From a virus: DNA of 45,968 bases. This document shows positions 8,225 through 15,394 of the stretch, in pieces. The stretch's first letter is position 1, and the number at the start of each line of letters is the position of its first letter. The DNA lies in the IMG/VR virus record IMGVR_UViG_3300019889_000023, positions 1-45,968 of that record. One strand, given 5' to 3'. The position numbers and the translations under genes were made by a program. The notes under the pieces are model-generated. The model was not told the origin of the DNA. It saw nothing but the letters and a program-made list of their open reading frames with translations, and made no database searches.

Positions 8225-8638
8225 CTAGTGGTGGGCGGCAGCGTCCAGCCGCTCCGGGGTCACCACGCCCGGAGCCGGCGCGGTCAGGCCGAGTTCTGCC
8301 AGTAGCTCGGCCTTCAGCCGCGTGAACTTCAGATCCATCTCACGGCGAAGCCTCGCTTCGAGGGCGCGGAGGTCGGCGCGCTCTCTCCCCACGCGCACCG
8401 CCGGCCCCTCATCGCCGTAGAGGATCCAGGTCTTGGTGATCGTCTCGTCCGCCAGCTTGCGTTTGTAGAACCCCGCCACCCTTTCGTAGTTCGCTTCGCT
8501 GGTCTCGACCTCGCCGTTCTCCCAGGACTGGAAGGTCCGATAGGGCACGCCCATTTCCGCGGCGGCCTCGGCCTGGCTGAGGGCCAATCGCCCCCGCAAT
8601 CCCTTCAGTCGATTTTTGAGGGCGTCGAGGTCGATCAT
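8225..8638 (-). CDS. XRE-family repressor, probable immunity repressor
   Basis: With ATG at 8638 the protein has 137 residues. The helix-turn-helix lies at about residues 18-43 (LSQAEAAAEMGVPYRTFQSW), the hallmark of Cro/CI-type proteins. The C-terminal part is helical and could dimerise. It is the first gene of a minus-strand operon, divergent from the early operon, with repeated half-sites in between. This is the usual layout of a lysogenic switch. An open frame extends further upstream, but it runs through the control region and is not used. Confidence 0.8.
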   Translation of the reverse strand: MIDLDALKNRLKGLRGRLALSQAEAAAEMGVPYRTFQSWENGEVETSEANYERVAGFYKRKLADETITKTWILYGDEGPAVRVGRERADLRALEARLRREMDLKFTRLKAELLAELGLTAPAPGVVTPERLDAAAHH

Positions 8639-8720
8639 CGGGTCAAATCGGTGGTGACGTGGCAACTGGTTCCTTCCTCGTTTTCCGGCTGGCGCGGGAA
8701 ACCCTAGAGCACGCCGGAGA

Positions 8721-8810
8721 CGCGCAACGCGCAAACCGCGTATTTCCGAGTCTTGCGTGCCTTGCGCGCAATGTTGCGCAAGGGTATCTTGCGTACCGTG
8801 AAGGTGCAAG
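8721..8810. promoter_or_regulatory. Switch region: operator half-sites and early promoter
   Basis: At least seven copies of the half-site TTGCGY (or its complement) lie here: CGCGCAA twice in tandem at 8721-8734, CTTGCGT at 8752 and 8788, CTTGCGC at 8761 with its mirror GCGCAAG at 8776, and TGCAAG at 8805. The pair 8761/8776 forms a perfect 7-base inverted repeat with an 8-base centre. A plus-strand promoter fits inside: -35 TTGCGC at 8762, 17-base spacer, -10 TATCTT at 8785. The repressor would cover it. Seen: repeats. Inferred: operator role and promoter. Confidence 0.7.
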
Positions 8811-8843
8811 GAAACAGGGGAGGCGCCCTCTAAGGGAGCCCCA

Positions 8844-9155
8844 ATGCCGACTCCGGCCTCCAGCGCGGGTTCCCGAAAGGTCGAGCCCCGGAAGAGAAAG
8901 CGGTCGCCGAGCGACAACGCACGCAACCTGCGCCGTCGTCTCGCGAAGGCCGTCCGGACCTCCTCTGAGATCCAGGGGAAGTCGCGGAGGCGACAGCGGT
9001 CCAGGGCGGCCGGGGAGGCCAACTTCGCGACTTCTCTCGACACCGATCTGCGCGGGCTGTACGAGATCTTCGGCGACGACAAACGCGACGTCTTCGCTAC
9101 AGGCAAGGTCCCCGATGGCACCCCGTATAGGGGTCGGACCTGGAGGGCATCGTGA
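8844..9155 (+). CDS. First early gene, basic protein, Cro-position
   Basis: A 103-residue protein, very basic in its first 60 residues (many R and K) and more acidic at the end. The start is preceded by AAGGGAG. It is the first gene after the early promoter, the position of a Cro-like or antiterminator protein. No clear helix-turn-helix is seen. Function unknown. Confidence 0.65.
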   Translation: MPTPASSAGSRKVEPRKRKRSPSDNARNLRRRLAKAVRTSSEIQGKSRRRQRSRAAGEANFATSLDTDLRGLYEIFGDDKRDVFATGKVPDGTPYRGRTWRAS

Positions 9156-9406
9156 AGGTGAAGACGCATCTTCGGGTCGCCAAGGGGCCGAAGGGGCCAA
9201 GGCTTGAGGCGAGCACGAAGCCGAACTACAAGCCGCTGACGCGGGGGGTCGGGGGCTGGGACAAGGAGCCGCTGCCGACTGCGATGTTCGCGGTGGTCTT
9301 CGATATCCCCGATGAGCTTTTCAACCGGGCCTCGATTGTGCTGGCTGAAATCGCCGTCGACTCCGATACCGGTTCGATCGCGGCCGAGGTCGTCCATGTC
9401 GACTGA
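9152..9406 (+). CDS. Hypothetical early protein
   Basis: An 84-residue protein with GTG start overlapping the previous stop (GTGA). It has a basic N-terminal third and a beta-like C-terminal half (AMFAVVFDIPDELFNRASIV). No family recognised. Part of the overlapping early operon. Confidence 0.65.
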   Translation: MKVKTHLRVAKGPKGPRLEASTKPNYKPLTRGVGGWDKEPLPTAMFAVVFDIPDELFNRASIVLAEIAVDSDTGSIAAEVVHVD

Positions 9407-9584
9407 CCTGGCCGAAGTCGAGCTGCCGGTCTGTGAGCAGTGCGGGCATGTCGGCCGGATGCCAAACGGCAACTACGGCGGCGCCACCTGGTGCACCGGC
9501 CCCGGGAAGCAGCACCACAAACGCATCAGAAAGACCATGCGCCGGTTCGTTGAGGCGCCCGACCCCAAAGACAAGGCGGCTTAA
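9396..9584 (+). CDS. Small zinc-ribbon-like protein
   Basis: The 62-residue product starts with ATG at 9396, overlapping the preceding gene by 11 bases. It holds a CEQCGH pair, then WCTG and GKQHH, so Cys and His residues could bind one zinc. Such small ribbons are common in actinophage early regions. The C-terminus is basic, then ends in an acidic stretch. Function unknown. Confidence 0.65.
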   Translation: MSTDLAEVELPVCEQCGHVGRMPNGNYGGATWCTGPGKQHHKRIRKTMRRFVEAPDPKDKAA

Positions 9585-9587
9585 CCA

Positions 9588-9809
9588 ATGTTCTGGATCC
9601 TCCTCGCCCTGTTTGCCGTCCTCGCCCTGATCGCAGTCCTCCTCCTCAGATCCATGCGGGCCTTCGGGATGATCCTGGTCCGAGCGAAGCGCACCGACGA
9701 GGGCGACGTCGAGGTCGAGTACATGGTCGACCCCTGGAAGTGGCCGCCGAAATGGAAGCCCTCCGAGGAGAGGTTTGTGGGGCCGCGAGACCACGACCGG
9801 CTGCCTTGA
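9588..9809 (+). CDS. Small N-terminal membrane protein
   Basis: A 73-residue protein with one strong transmembrane segment at residues 2-20 (Leu/Ala/Val rich), followed by a basic and then acidic cytoplasmic-looking tail rich in Trp and Pro. Early phage membrane proteins of this kind sometimes block superinfection, but nothing here proves that. Confidence 0.65.
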   Translation: MFWILLALFAVLALIAVLLLRSMRAFGMILVRAKRTDEGDVEVEYMVDPWKWPPKWKPSEERFVGPRDHDRLP

Positions 9810-9997
9810 CGAGCCGCGATCTGAGGCAATGGAGCCGGGCGCTGCCGCGGAAGCTCGACGCGTCGCTGGGTCGGGATATCCGGCTTATGAACTTCCACCG
9901 GGCGGAGTTGCGGTTGCTCGGCAAGAAGGAGGCCCTGGCCTACATGGACACCGCAATCGAGTCAATCGAAGAAGCGAGAAGGGAGCTGGTCAAGTGA
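9806..9997 (+). CDS. Small helical hypothetical protein
   Basis: If read from the TTG at 9806, which overlaps the previous stop (TTGA), the product has 63 residues and is helical and basic, ending in a run of Glu, Ala and Arg. No strong ribosome site is visible, so a later ATG (MNFHRAEL) is possible. Function unknown. Confidence 0.55.
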   Translation: MTSRDLRQWSRALPRKLDASLGRDIRLMNFHRAELRLLGKKEALAYMDTAIESIEEARRELVK

Positions 9998-10398
9998 AGC
10001 CGTACGAAGCGTTGGAAGGAGCCCTCGGCATGATCGAGGACGAGGACAGCTGGTGCCAGGGGCAGATGTTCCAGGGAGACCGGGCCTGCTCGCTGGGGGC
10101 GATGTCGAGGTTCATGACGAGCCATCTCGGCGATTCGGATTACGGGGAAGTTGTGGGGGCCGGTTGCGCCGGCCTGGACATTCTCCGTCGCCGACTGCCG
10201 GCCGGCGAGAGATTCTTCATCGGCAGTTGCACGGGTTTTCTGGATCCGATCGCGGTCTTCAACGACACCCACACCCACGCCGAGGTCGTCGCGCTCTTTC
10301 AGAAGGCGATCCGGGTGGCGAAGCGCCTTGACGCGGAGGCGATCGCGATCCCCGTCGAGCAAGGGCCATACGACGCCCCATTGCCGGTGCCGGCGTGA
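9994..10398 (+). CDS. DUF6197-like protein
   Basis: A 134-residue protein from GTG at 9994 (GTGA overlap). It contains SWCQGQMFQGDRACSLGAM near residue 20, the WCQG...D.R.C.LGA pattern that marks the DUF6197 family of actinobacteria and their phages, and a later NDTHTHAEVVALFQKAI block. The biochemical role of this family is not known to me. It precedes the SSB-like gene. Confidence 0.65.
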   Translation: MKPYEALEGALGMIEDEDSWCQGQMFQGDRACSLGAMSRFMTSHLGDSDYGEVVGAGCAGLDILRRRLPAGERFFIGSCTGFLDPIAVFNDTHTHAEVVALFQKAIRVAKRLDAEAIAIPVEQGPYDAPLPVPA

Positions 10399-11153
10399 GT
10401 CAGGAGTACGGAGTCACCTGGGTCGGGGACCCGCGCGAGTGGCAGTCGAGCCGGGGGGACACCTTCCTCGCCTACGAGATCGAAGTCGAGGGGGTCCAGG
10501 GCAAGATCGAGTGGAGCCGCAAGCCCGACTCCGATCCCCCCGAAGTCGGGGGGATGACCCCGCTGGCGACGATCGACAACGGGTCCCACGGGAAGAAGCT
10601 GAAGGTCGACTGGAACGGGATCAAGGAACAGAAGGCCGGAAAGCCGTCGACCGGCAGCTCGGGCTCGGCCAACTTCGCCCCGGCTGAGTTCATGAAGCCG
10701 CTGCGCCCGGAGGTCCAGCGGGCGATCCAACGCCAGCACTCCCAGGAGATGGCGCTGCGCTACCACGCCTTCGACAAGGAGAGCGCCTCGCCGACCCTGG
10801 CCCAGATCTTCCAGGTCGCCGACGCCTTCGACAAGGACATCGCTGACGCCCAGGGCGCGCCGGCCACTACCGCCCCGGCGCCCCCAGCGCAGCGTCCAGA
10901 CGTCGATCTGTCGGAGATCGAGCAGGCCCTGGAAGCGGCCAATTGTCCCCCCGCCGCCGTCCCGATCATCTCTCTCTACATGGCGTTCGAGCTGTCGCCC
11001 GCCCGCGCCACGGAGGCGGTCCGCAAGCTCTCGGCCTCCACCGACCCGACGACCCAGAAAAAAGCTCTCGACGCTCTGGTGACCCTGACCGAAAAACACC
11101 GCGGCGAACCGCTCCCGATGGAGCCGGCGCCCGAGGACGATATCCCCTTCTGA
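10395..11153 (+). CDS. Single-stranded DNA-binding (SSB-like) protein
   Basis: A 252-residue protein. Residues 1-90 are beta-rich with Trp and Gly and could form an OB fold. A low-complexity Ala/Pro/Thr linker follows near residues 150-170. The last residues are acidic and end in EDDIPF, the conserved tip by which bacterial SSB proteins recruit replication partners. It lies upstream of the replication initiator in the same operon. The tip is the strongest evidence; the OB fold is inferred. Confidence 0.7.
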   Translation: MSQEYGVTWVGDPREWQSSRGDTFLAYEIEVEGVQGKIEWSRKPDSDPPEVGGMTPLATIDNGSHGKKLKVDWNGIKEQKAGKPSTGSSGSANFAPAEFMKPLRPEVQRAIQRQHSQEMALRYHAFDKESASPTLAQIFQVADAFDKDIADAQGAPATTAPAPPAQRPDVDLSEIEQALEAANCPPAAVPIISLYMAFELSPARATEAVRKLSASTDPTTQKKALDALVTLTEKHRGEPLPMEPAPEDDIPF

Positions 11154-11254
11154 TGAAGGACTGGAAGGACTGGACCTGGATCGACGTCCTCGGCATCGTC
11201 ATCGGCGCCTTCATCGCCGCGGTGATCATCGTTGCGATCAAAGCGGTTTTCTGA
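11153..11254 (+). CDS. 33-residue single-pass membrane protein
   Basis: The product has an acidic, Trp-rich N-terminus followed by a hydrophobic segment (about residues 11-30, Ile/Val/Ala rich) and a basic end. ATG overlaps the stop of the SSB-like gene (TGATG) and its own TGA overlaps the next ATG the same way. Function unknown. Confidence 0.6.
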   Translation: MKDWKDWTWIDVLGIVIGAFIAAVIIVAIKAVF

Positions 11255-11490
11255 TGCCCTGGCGCCCCAAAGGAAACGGCGTCCCGAGGAGCTGGTTCGA
11301 GGAGGTCCCCCACTGGGAGTTCCGGGCAACGAGCGCTGATGGCGAGGTCTCGAAGCTGGTCGGCCACTTCCCCCGTATCGACTACGACGCCGCCGAGATC
11401 CTCTACGTCCAGATGGAGCGCGAACGCGAGATCGAGTACCTCGAACAGCACCGCTACGACCCGCCGTTCCGGGAGGAGTTCCGGGGTTGA
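11254..11490 (+). CDS. Hypothetical early protein
   Basis: A 78-residue protein, start overlapping the previous stop (TGATG). The C-terminal half is highly charged and helical (EREREIEYLEQ). No family recognised. Confidence 0.6.
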   Translation: MPWRPKGNGVPRSWFEEVPHWEFRATSADGEVSKLVGHFPRIDYDAAEILYVQMEREREIEYLEQHRYDPPFREEFRG

Positions 11491-11507
11491 GGGCGGCAGG
11501 GGAAGTG

Positions 11508-11882
11508 ATGAAGGCGCTGGATGACGCCAGCGCTGAGATCCAACGCGTCTCCACCAAGCTCTCGCGACTCAGCGTCGAAATGTACGAGGGCAAGATCTCC
11601 GCGGACGGCGAGGTCGAGATGGGGATCGCGCTCCGCTACGAGGAGGCGCTGGACGACGCCTTGATCGCGATCTACACGGACGCGATGGAGGGCGAGCGCA
11701 AGATGCCCGCCGAAGGGATCCGCGAAGCGATCGCCCGCAAAGCGGTGAAGACGAAGGATCTTCCGCTCTTCCTCGACTACCGCAACAAGCTCCAGGAAAT
11801 CGAGGCGATGAAGGTCTGGATCACCAGCCAGAAGGCGGCGATTTCCGCCAACCAGAGCGTTTTACGTGGAGAGCGCGAGTGA
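11508..11882 (+). CDS. Helical hypothetical protein
   Basis: I prefer the ATG at 11508 because AGGGGA lies 7 bases upstream; a TTG at 11487 overlapping the previous stop would add 7 residues. The 124-residue product is acidic and almost fully helical, with Ala, Glu and Lys heptad-like spacing. It is directly upstream of a Cys-rich gene and the replication genes. Function unknown. Confidence 0.65.
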   Translation: MKALDDASAEIQRVSTKLSRLSVEMYEGKISADGEVEMGIALRYEEALDDALIAIYTDAMEGERKMPAEGIREAIARKAVKTKDLPLFLDYRNKLQEIEAMKVWITSQKAAISANQSVLRGERE

Positions 11883-12115
11883 AGCACGGCACCAACAGCT
11901 GCTACCGCAACTACGGCTGCCGCTGCAAGCGCTGCCGCGCCGCGAACGCAGCCTGGCAGAGGGCCGCCCGGAGCCGCCGCGCGGCCTGCATCCCCGAGCA
12001 CGTCCACGGCACCGACAACGGCTACCGCAACTACCGCTGTCGCTGCGCCCCCTGCCGAGCCGCCGGGACCGCGGCGACGATGGCCGGTTTGCGGCGCCGG
12101 GAAGCAGCTGCGTGA
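11879..12115 (+). CDS. Duplicated CxC-x2-C zinc-binding protein
   Basis: The 78-residue protein from GTG at 11879 holds two copies of the same unit: HGT-x(2)-CYRNYGCRCKRCRAA near residue 3 and HGTDNGYRNYRCRCAPCRAA near residue 43. Each unit has a CxCxxC and a His, enough for one metal site. Single units of this kind are widespread in actinophages. The tandem form and high Arg content suggest nucleic-acid binding. Start overlaps the previous stop (GTGA). Confidence 0.65.
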   Translation: MKHGTNSCYRNYGCRCKRCRAANAAWQRAARSRRAACIPEHVHGTDNGYRNYRCRCAPCRAAGTAATMAGLRRREAAA

Positions 12116-12118
12116 AGG

Positions 12119-12886
12119 GTGGACTGGGTGAAACTTCTCACTGAATTCCACGACAACCCGAAGGTGCTCGGCGTCGGTTTGGCCGGCGCCGGGCTCTACG
12201 CCCGCTCCCTCGCCTACTGCGGCAAGTACGAGACGGATGGACTGATTCCCGCGTCCTGGGTGCGCCAGGCGGTCGGTGCCGAGGGCCTGGGCGAGCTGCC
12301 CAAGCACTTGCTAGGCGCCGGCTTGTGGAAAAAGGCGGAATCGAGCGAATCCGACTACGAAATCAGGGACTACCTGGACGTGAATCCGTCGAAAGAAGAC
12401 CTAGCGTCCCTACGCAAAACACGCTCAGTAGCAGGTAGAAGAGGGGGTCTAGCAAAGGCTAAAGCAAAAGCTAAGCAAAAAGGTGGCAAATCTAACTCTT
12501 ACTCTTACTCTCCTTCTTCCTCTGTTTCTTCTGTTGTTTCTGTTGCTGTTCGTACTGAGTTCAACGATTGGTTGAAGCACTACAGGGAGATCACGGGACG
12601 AACGTCGGTTCGGGGTTCGGAGACCGCCCAGAAGGCCTTCGCTGCCCGACGCAAGCAGTGGTCGCTGGAGGAGTTGAAGCAGGCTACGGTCGGTTGTCAC
12701 AGCGATCCCTGGCGGGTCGAGCACGCCCATGACGTCCCCGACACGATCCTCCGGGCCAAGAACGTCGAGGGCTATATCCAGGCCGGTCGCACCCCGAAGG
12801 CGGTCAACGACCCGACCGCGCGCCAGAACGCCCGCCTCCAGCGGCTGGAGGAAATGAAGCGCCAGGTCGAGGGCGAGGACGCGTGA
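12119..12886 (+). CDS. Replication initiator (replisome-organiser-like)
   Basis: A 255-residue protein from GTG at 12119. Residues 1-90 resemble the winged-helix N-terminal domain of phage replication initiators (WVKLLTEFHDNPKVL, then a LYARSLAYCGKYETDG block). A low-complexity linker at about residues 110-142 (Ala/Lys, then Ser/Tyr/Val rich) leads to a C-terminal domain with EFNDWLKHYREITGR. The DNA coding the linker looks like an origin (separate entry). The next gene overlaps and is probably its partner. Confidence 0.7.
   Translation: MDWVKLLTEFHDNPKVLGVGLAGAGLYARSLAYCGKYETDGLIPASWVRQAVGAEGLGELPKHLLGAGLWKKAESSESDYEIRDYLDVNPSKEDLASLRKTRSVAGRRGGLAKAKAKAKQKGGKSNSYSYSPSSSVSSVVSVAVRTEFNDWLKHYREITGRTSVRGSETAQKAFAARRKQWSLEELKQATVGCHSDPWRVEHAHDVPDTILRAKNVEGYIQAGRTPKAVNDPTARQNARLQRLEEMKRQVEGEDA
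12443..12552. other. Candidate replication origin inside initiator gene
   Basis: Three near-identical 12-base units AGCAAARGCTAA lie in tandem at 12451-12485 (the third degenerates after 8 bases). They are followed by about 60 bases that are almost only T and C on the plus strand (12487-12546). Codons here end mostly in A or T, against the strong G/C preference of the rest of the genome. Tandem repeats next to an AT-rich, strand-biased tract inside an initiator gene is the lambda O arrangement. Origin activity is inferred. Confidence 0.5.
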
Positions 12887-13437
12887 CCCGCGGGGAGTGG
12901 ATCACCGTCGTCCAGCGGATGGACATGAACTGGCCCCACGCGAAGATCCCGGAGGCGTCGATCGCGAAGTGGTTTGACGACCTCCACCGCCTACCCGGCG
13001 AGCAGGTGCTGGTCGCAGTCGAGGCGAGCTACCGGGATGGCAGCGCGTTCCCCCCGAACGGGGCGCAGATCCTCGCCAAGATCGCCGCCTTGGACCGCCA
13101 CGACCCTGACCACGGCCGGGCCTGGGAGCTGGTCAACAAGGCGCTCTGGGCGCACGCGCCCTACGACTGGACCGCCTTTTACGCGCAGCTCGCCGAGGAG
13201 TCGCCGGCCACCGCCGAGGCTGCCCGGCGCTACGGCTTCGAGTCTCAGTCCGGCTACCTAAAATCCGAGGAGGGAACGGTGCGAGCACAGTTCAGGGAGA
13301 TCTACAAGGCGGTCTGCGACGAGCGCCGTCGCGATGACGCCTACGCCGGGCTGCCAAGCGCCGGCCTCCGCGGCCTCGACTCCGGCCCGCGGAAACTGGC
13401 GGCCGGGGCGATGCTGAAGAAATTGGAGAGCCGATGA
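12883..13437 (+). CDS. Probable replication accessory protein, helicase-loader-like position
   Basis: A 184-residue protein from GTG at 12883, overlapping the initiator stop. The N-terminal 90 residues (WITVVQRMDMNWPHAKI, ASIAKWFDDLHRL, FPPNGAQILAKI) resemble the helical domain of phage loader proteins found after initiator genes. The rest is helical and basic. There is no Walker motif, so it is not an ATPase. The role is inferred from fold hints and position. Confidence 0.55.
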   Translation: MTRGEWITVVQRMDMNWPHAKIPEASIAKWFDDLHRLPGEQVLVAVEASYRDGSAFPPNGAQILAKIAALDRHDPDHGRAWELVNKALWAHAPYDWTAFYAQLAEESPATAEAARRYGFESQSGYLKSEEGTVRAQFREIYKAVCDERRRDDAYAGLPSAGLRGLDSGPRKLAAGAMLKKLESR

Positions 13438-13766
13438 TCGACCGCGCCCAGGTGGTGGCCGCGGGCCAGCGCGGCAACGAAGTCCGGATGCACCGCAAGA
13501 AGCTGAGGGATCAGATCGCTGCCGGGGAGGTCCCGCTGTCGAAGGCCCTGATCCGCCCGGACCCGTGGTTGCAGAAGATGCCGGTCCGCGAACTGATACT
13601 CGCGGTCAAGGGCGTCGGCCCGACGAAGGCCGATCGGATCCTGGCCAGCTGCCGACTGCACTCCCTCAAGGTCGGCGATCTCACCACGGCGAACCGGACC
13701 GACCTCCTCTCCGAGCTTTACGGCCGCTATCCGGCCGTCCGTCCACGGCTGGGGATCGGCCGATGA
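13434..13766 (+). CDS. Actinobacterial-IHF-like H2TH protein
   Basis: The 110-residue protein has a helical, basic N-terminus (NEVRMHRKKLRDQIAAGEV) followed by the core VRELILAVKGVGPTKADRIL, a helix-two-turn-helix with the GVGPTKA hairpin, as in the integration host factor of mycobacteria and streptomycetes. Those proteins bend DNA and are needed for integrase of phages such as L5. It sits two genes before the integrase, so a phage-encoded architectural factor for integration or excision is a good guess. Start overlaps the previous stop (ATGA). Confidence 0.75.
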   Translation: MIDRAQVVAAGQRGNEVRMHRKKLRDQIAAGEVPLSKALIRPDPWLQKMPVRELILAVKGVGPTKADRILASCRLHSLKVGDLTTANRTDLLSELYGRYPAVRPRLGIGR

Positions 13767-14047
13767 GCGAGCGCGTCCTGACCCTCGCCCAGGTGTACGA
13801 GGAGAAGATCCTGCCGCTGTCGAGGTCGCGGCTGTACGAGATCGCCCAGGAAGGCGGCGGCTCTCCGTTTCACAAGCGCGGTGGGCGCTGGATGACCGTC
13901 GAATCCGATCTTCTGGCGTGGGTTCGCGCGGGCGAAAAGCCCAGCTCCCGCCGCTCCGCCGGGGGCGATCCAATGCCCCGCCCTCGCCAGGGACACCGGG
14001 GCGCGCTGATAGAGCGCGTTCGCGAGATTCGGAGCGAAGTTGCCTAG
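13763..14047 (+). CDS. Excisionase-like MerR/HTH_17 protein
   Basis: A 94-residue protein from ATG at 13763 (ATGA overlap). The first 55 residues match the small winged HTH of excisionases and HTH_17 proteins: TLAQVYEEKILPLSRSRLYEIA, then GSPFHKRGGRWMTVESDLLAWVRAG. The tail is basic and rich in Arg, Pro and Ser. Directly before the integrase, it probably acts as recombination directionality factor. Confidence 0.7.
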   Translation: MSERVLTLAQVYEEKILPLSRSRLYEIAQEGGGSPFHKRGGRWMTVESDLLAWVRAGEKPSSRRSAGGDPMPRPRQGHRGALIERVREIRSEVA

Positions 14048-14085
14048 CGTCGCCAATCGTGAGAGACTCCCGACTAATGGAAAAT

Positions 14086-14116
14086 GCCCCGGCAGCGGTT
14101 ACTCCCGCCCCGGGGC
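14086..14116 (+). terminator. Hairpin upstream of integrase
   Basis: GCCCCGG at 14086 pairs with CCGGGGC at 14110, with an inner GCGG/CCGC pair. No T run follows, so it is a weak terminator candidate or a structure that limits integrase mRNA. Confidence 0.4.
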
Positions 14117-14138
14117 TGGACAACAGGAGATACCCCTG

Positions 14139-14180
14139 ATGCCGAGCCTCAACGATACACACGAAGATGGGGGCTGTTGA
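14139..14180 (+). CDS. 13-codon leader ORF coupled to integrase
   Basis: ATG at 14139 has a good ribosome site (CAGGAG, 10 bases upstream). The frame gives 13 residues ending DGGC and stops at TGA 14178-14180, which overlaps the integrase ATG (TGATG). The integrase itself lacks a clear site, so its translation probably depends on this leader. Confidence 0.45.
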   Translation: MPSLNDTHEDGGC

Positions 14181-15394
14181 TGGCCTCGATCGAACCGACC
14201 CCAGCGGGAACGTTCCGCGTCTGTTGGCGCGAGAACGGTCGACCGAAATCGAAGATCAGAAAGACCCGGCCCGAGGCCAAGGTCTACCTCGAAGAAGTCG
14301 AGCGCCGGCTGACGGAGGGCAAGTTGGTGATGCGCCGGAGCGACGTGCCGACGCTGTCGGAGTTCACCGCGCAGGTGCTGGCGACGTGGTCGGGGCGCGT
14401 CACGGAGCGGACGCTGGGCGTCTACGCGGAAGGCCTTGAAGTTCACGTCCTGCCGTTCCTGGGCCACCTGCCCCTCACTGATTTGCGCCCGCGGCGACTG
14501 GGAGAATGGCAGGAGCAGCGGCTAGCCGAAGGCGCCGGCCCGGCCGTCCTGGGGAAAACCCAGAGGACTCTCGGACGGATCCTGCGCAAGGCCGTCCTGC
14601 CGCACGAATATCTCGACCACAACCCGGTCGACGCTCTCGACCAACCCGGCTACACGAAGAAATCGCAGCGCTGGTTGACGGCGGAAGAGGTCGAGGCGCT
14701 GCGGACCTGGTACCTCGAAAACGACGACCCGGGTTCGGCCACCCTGATCTCCATCCTCGCCTACATCGGCATCCGCCCCCAGGGCGCCCTCGCCCGGACC
14801 TGGGCGGATCTCACCCCCGGCGCACCCGGCTGGGTCAAACATGCGTCCGCCGACGCGGGCGGCCTCACCGTCACCACGAAGAATGTCGACGGGAAAATCG
14901 TGGAGGGATCGAAGGCCAGCTCAGACTCGAAATACGTGGTCTACGTCCCGGGGCCGGTTCTGGCCGATCTGGAGATCTGGCGCCCGATCTCGCCGCTCAG
15001 CGCCATCGGCCTGCTCTGGCCGCAACACCGCGACGGGAAGCCCTGGACGAAGACTGACTGGGGCAACTGGTCCTCGCGCTCCCCGAGCAAGCATCACCGC
15101 CAGCGGCCGAAGTGCTTCAAGCGGGCGGCGGAAGATATCGGCCTCGGCTCGACGCTGACGCCGTACCACCTGCGGCACACGGCGGCGACGTTGTACGCGG
15201 CGGCCGGATGGAGCCACATCGAAGTCGCCAAGCAGCTGATGCACAGCCCGGCTGTTTCGGCGAGCACCTACCAGCATCTATTTGACCAGCGGCCGACCGG
15301 AGCCCCGAACGCTTCGATCGATGATTACATTCGCGAGGCCCGCGGCCTGCCGCGGACCGCGCCGAACCGGGGGTTCATTGCCGAACGATCGTGA
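14180..15394 (+). CDS. int: Tyrosine integrase
   Basis: With ATG at 14180 the protein has 404 residues. The N-terminal 50 residues are an arm-binding-type domain (KIRKTRPEAKVYLEEVERRL), then a core-binding domain (about 58-165), then the catalytic domain with Arg199 (GIRPQGA), His330-x-x-Arg (HLRH, R332 with H333), His355 and the nucleophile Tyr364 (STYQHL). The usual Glu of the first RxxE box is replaced: the residues after Arg are PQG. It inserts phage DNA at attB. The tRNA-like attP lies 350 bases downstream. Its start depends on a coupled leader ORF. Confidence 0.9.
   Translation: MASIEPTPAGTFRVCWRENGRPKSKIRKTRPEAKVYLEEVERRLTEGKLVMRRSDVPTLSEFTAQVLATWSGRVTERTLGVYAEGLEVHVLPFLGHLPLTDLRPRRLGEWQEQRLAEGAGPAVLGKTQRTLGRILRKAVLPHEYLDHNPVDALDQPGYTKKSQRWLTAEEVEALRTWYLENDDPGSATLISILAYIGIRPQGALARTWADLTPGAPGWVKHASADAGGLTVTTKNVDGKIVEGSKASSDSKYVVYVPGPVLADLEIWRPISPLSAIGLLWPQHRDGKPWTKTDWGNWSSRSPSKHHRQRPKCFKRAAEDIGLGSTLTPYHLRHTAATLYAAAGWSHIEVAKQLMHSPAVSASTYQHLFDQRPTGAPNASIDDYIREARGLPRTAPNRGFIAERS

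Noticed and set aside
8639-9472. N-terminal extension of the repressor to 415 residues
   Set aside because: The extension runs through the operator region and opposite to three plausible plus-strand genes. The ATG at 8638 gives a normal XRE repressor.
12487-12546. Frameshift or sequencing error in the pyrimidine-rich tract
   Set aside because: The frame stays open on both sides and encodes a plausible Ser/Val linker between two domains.
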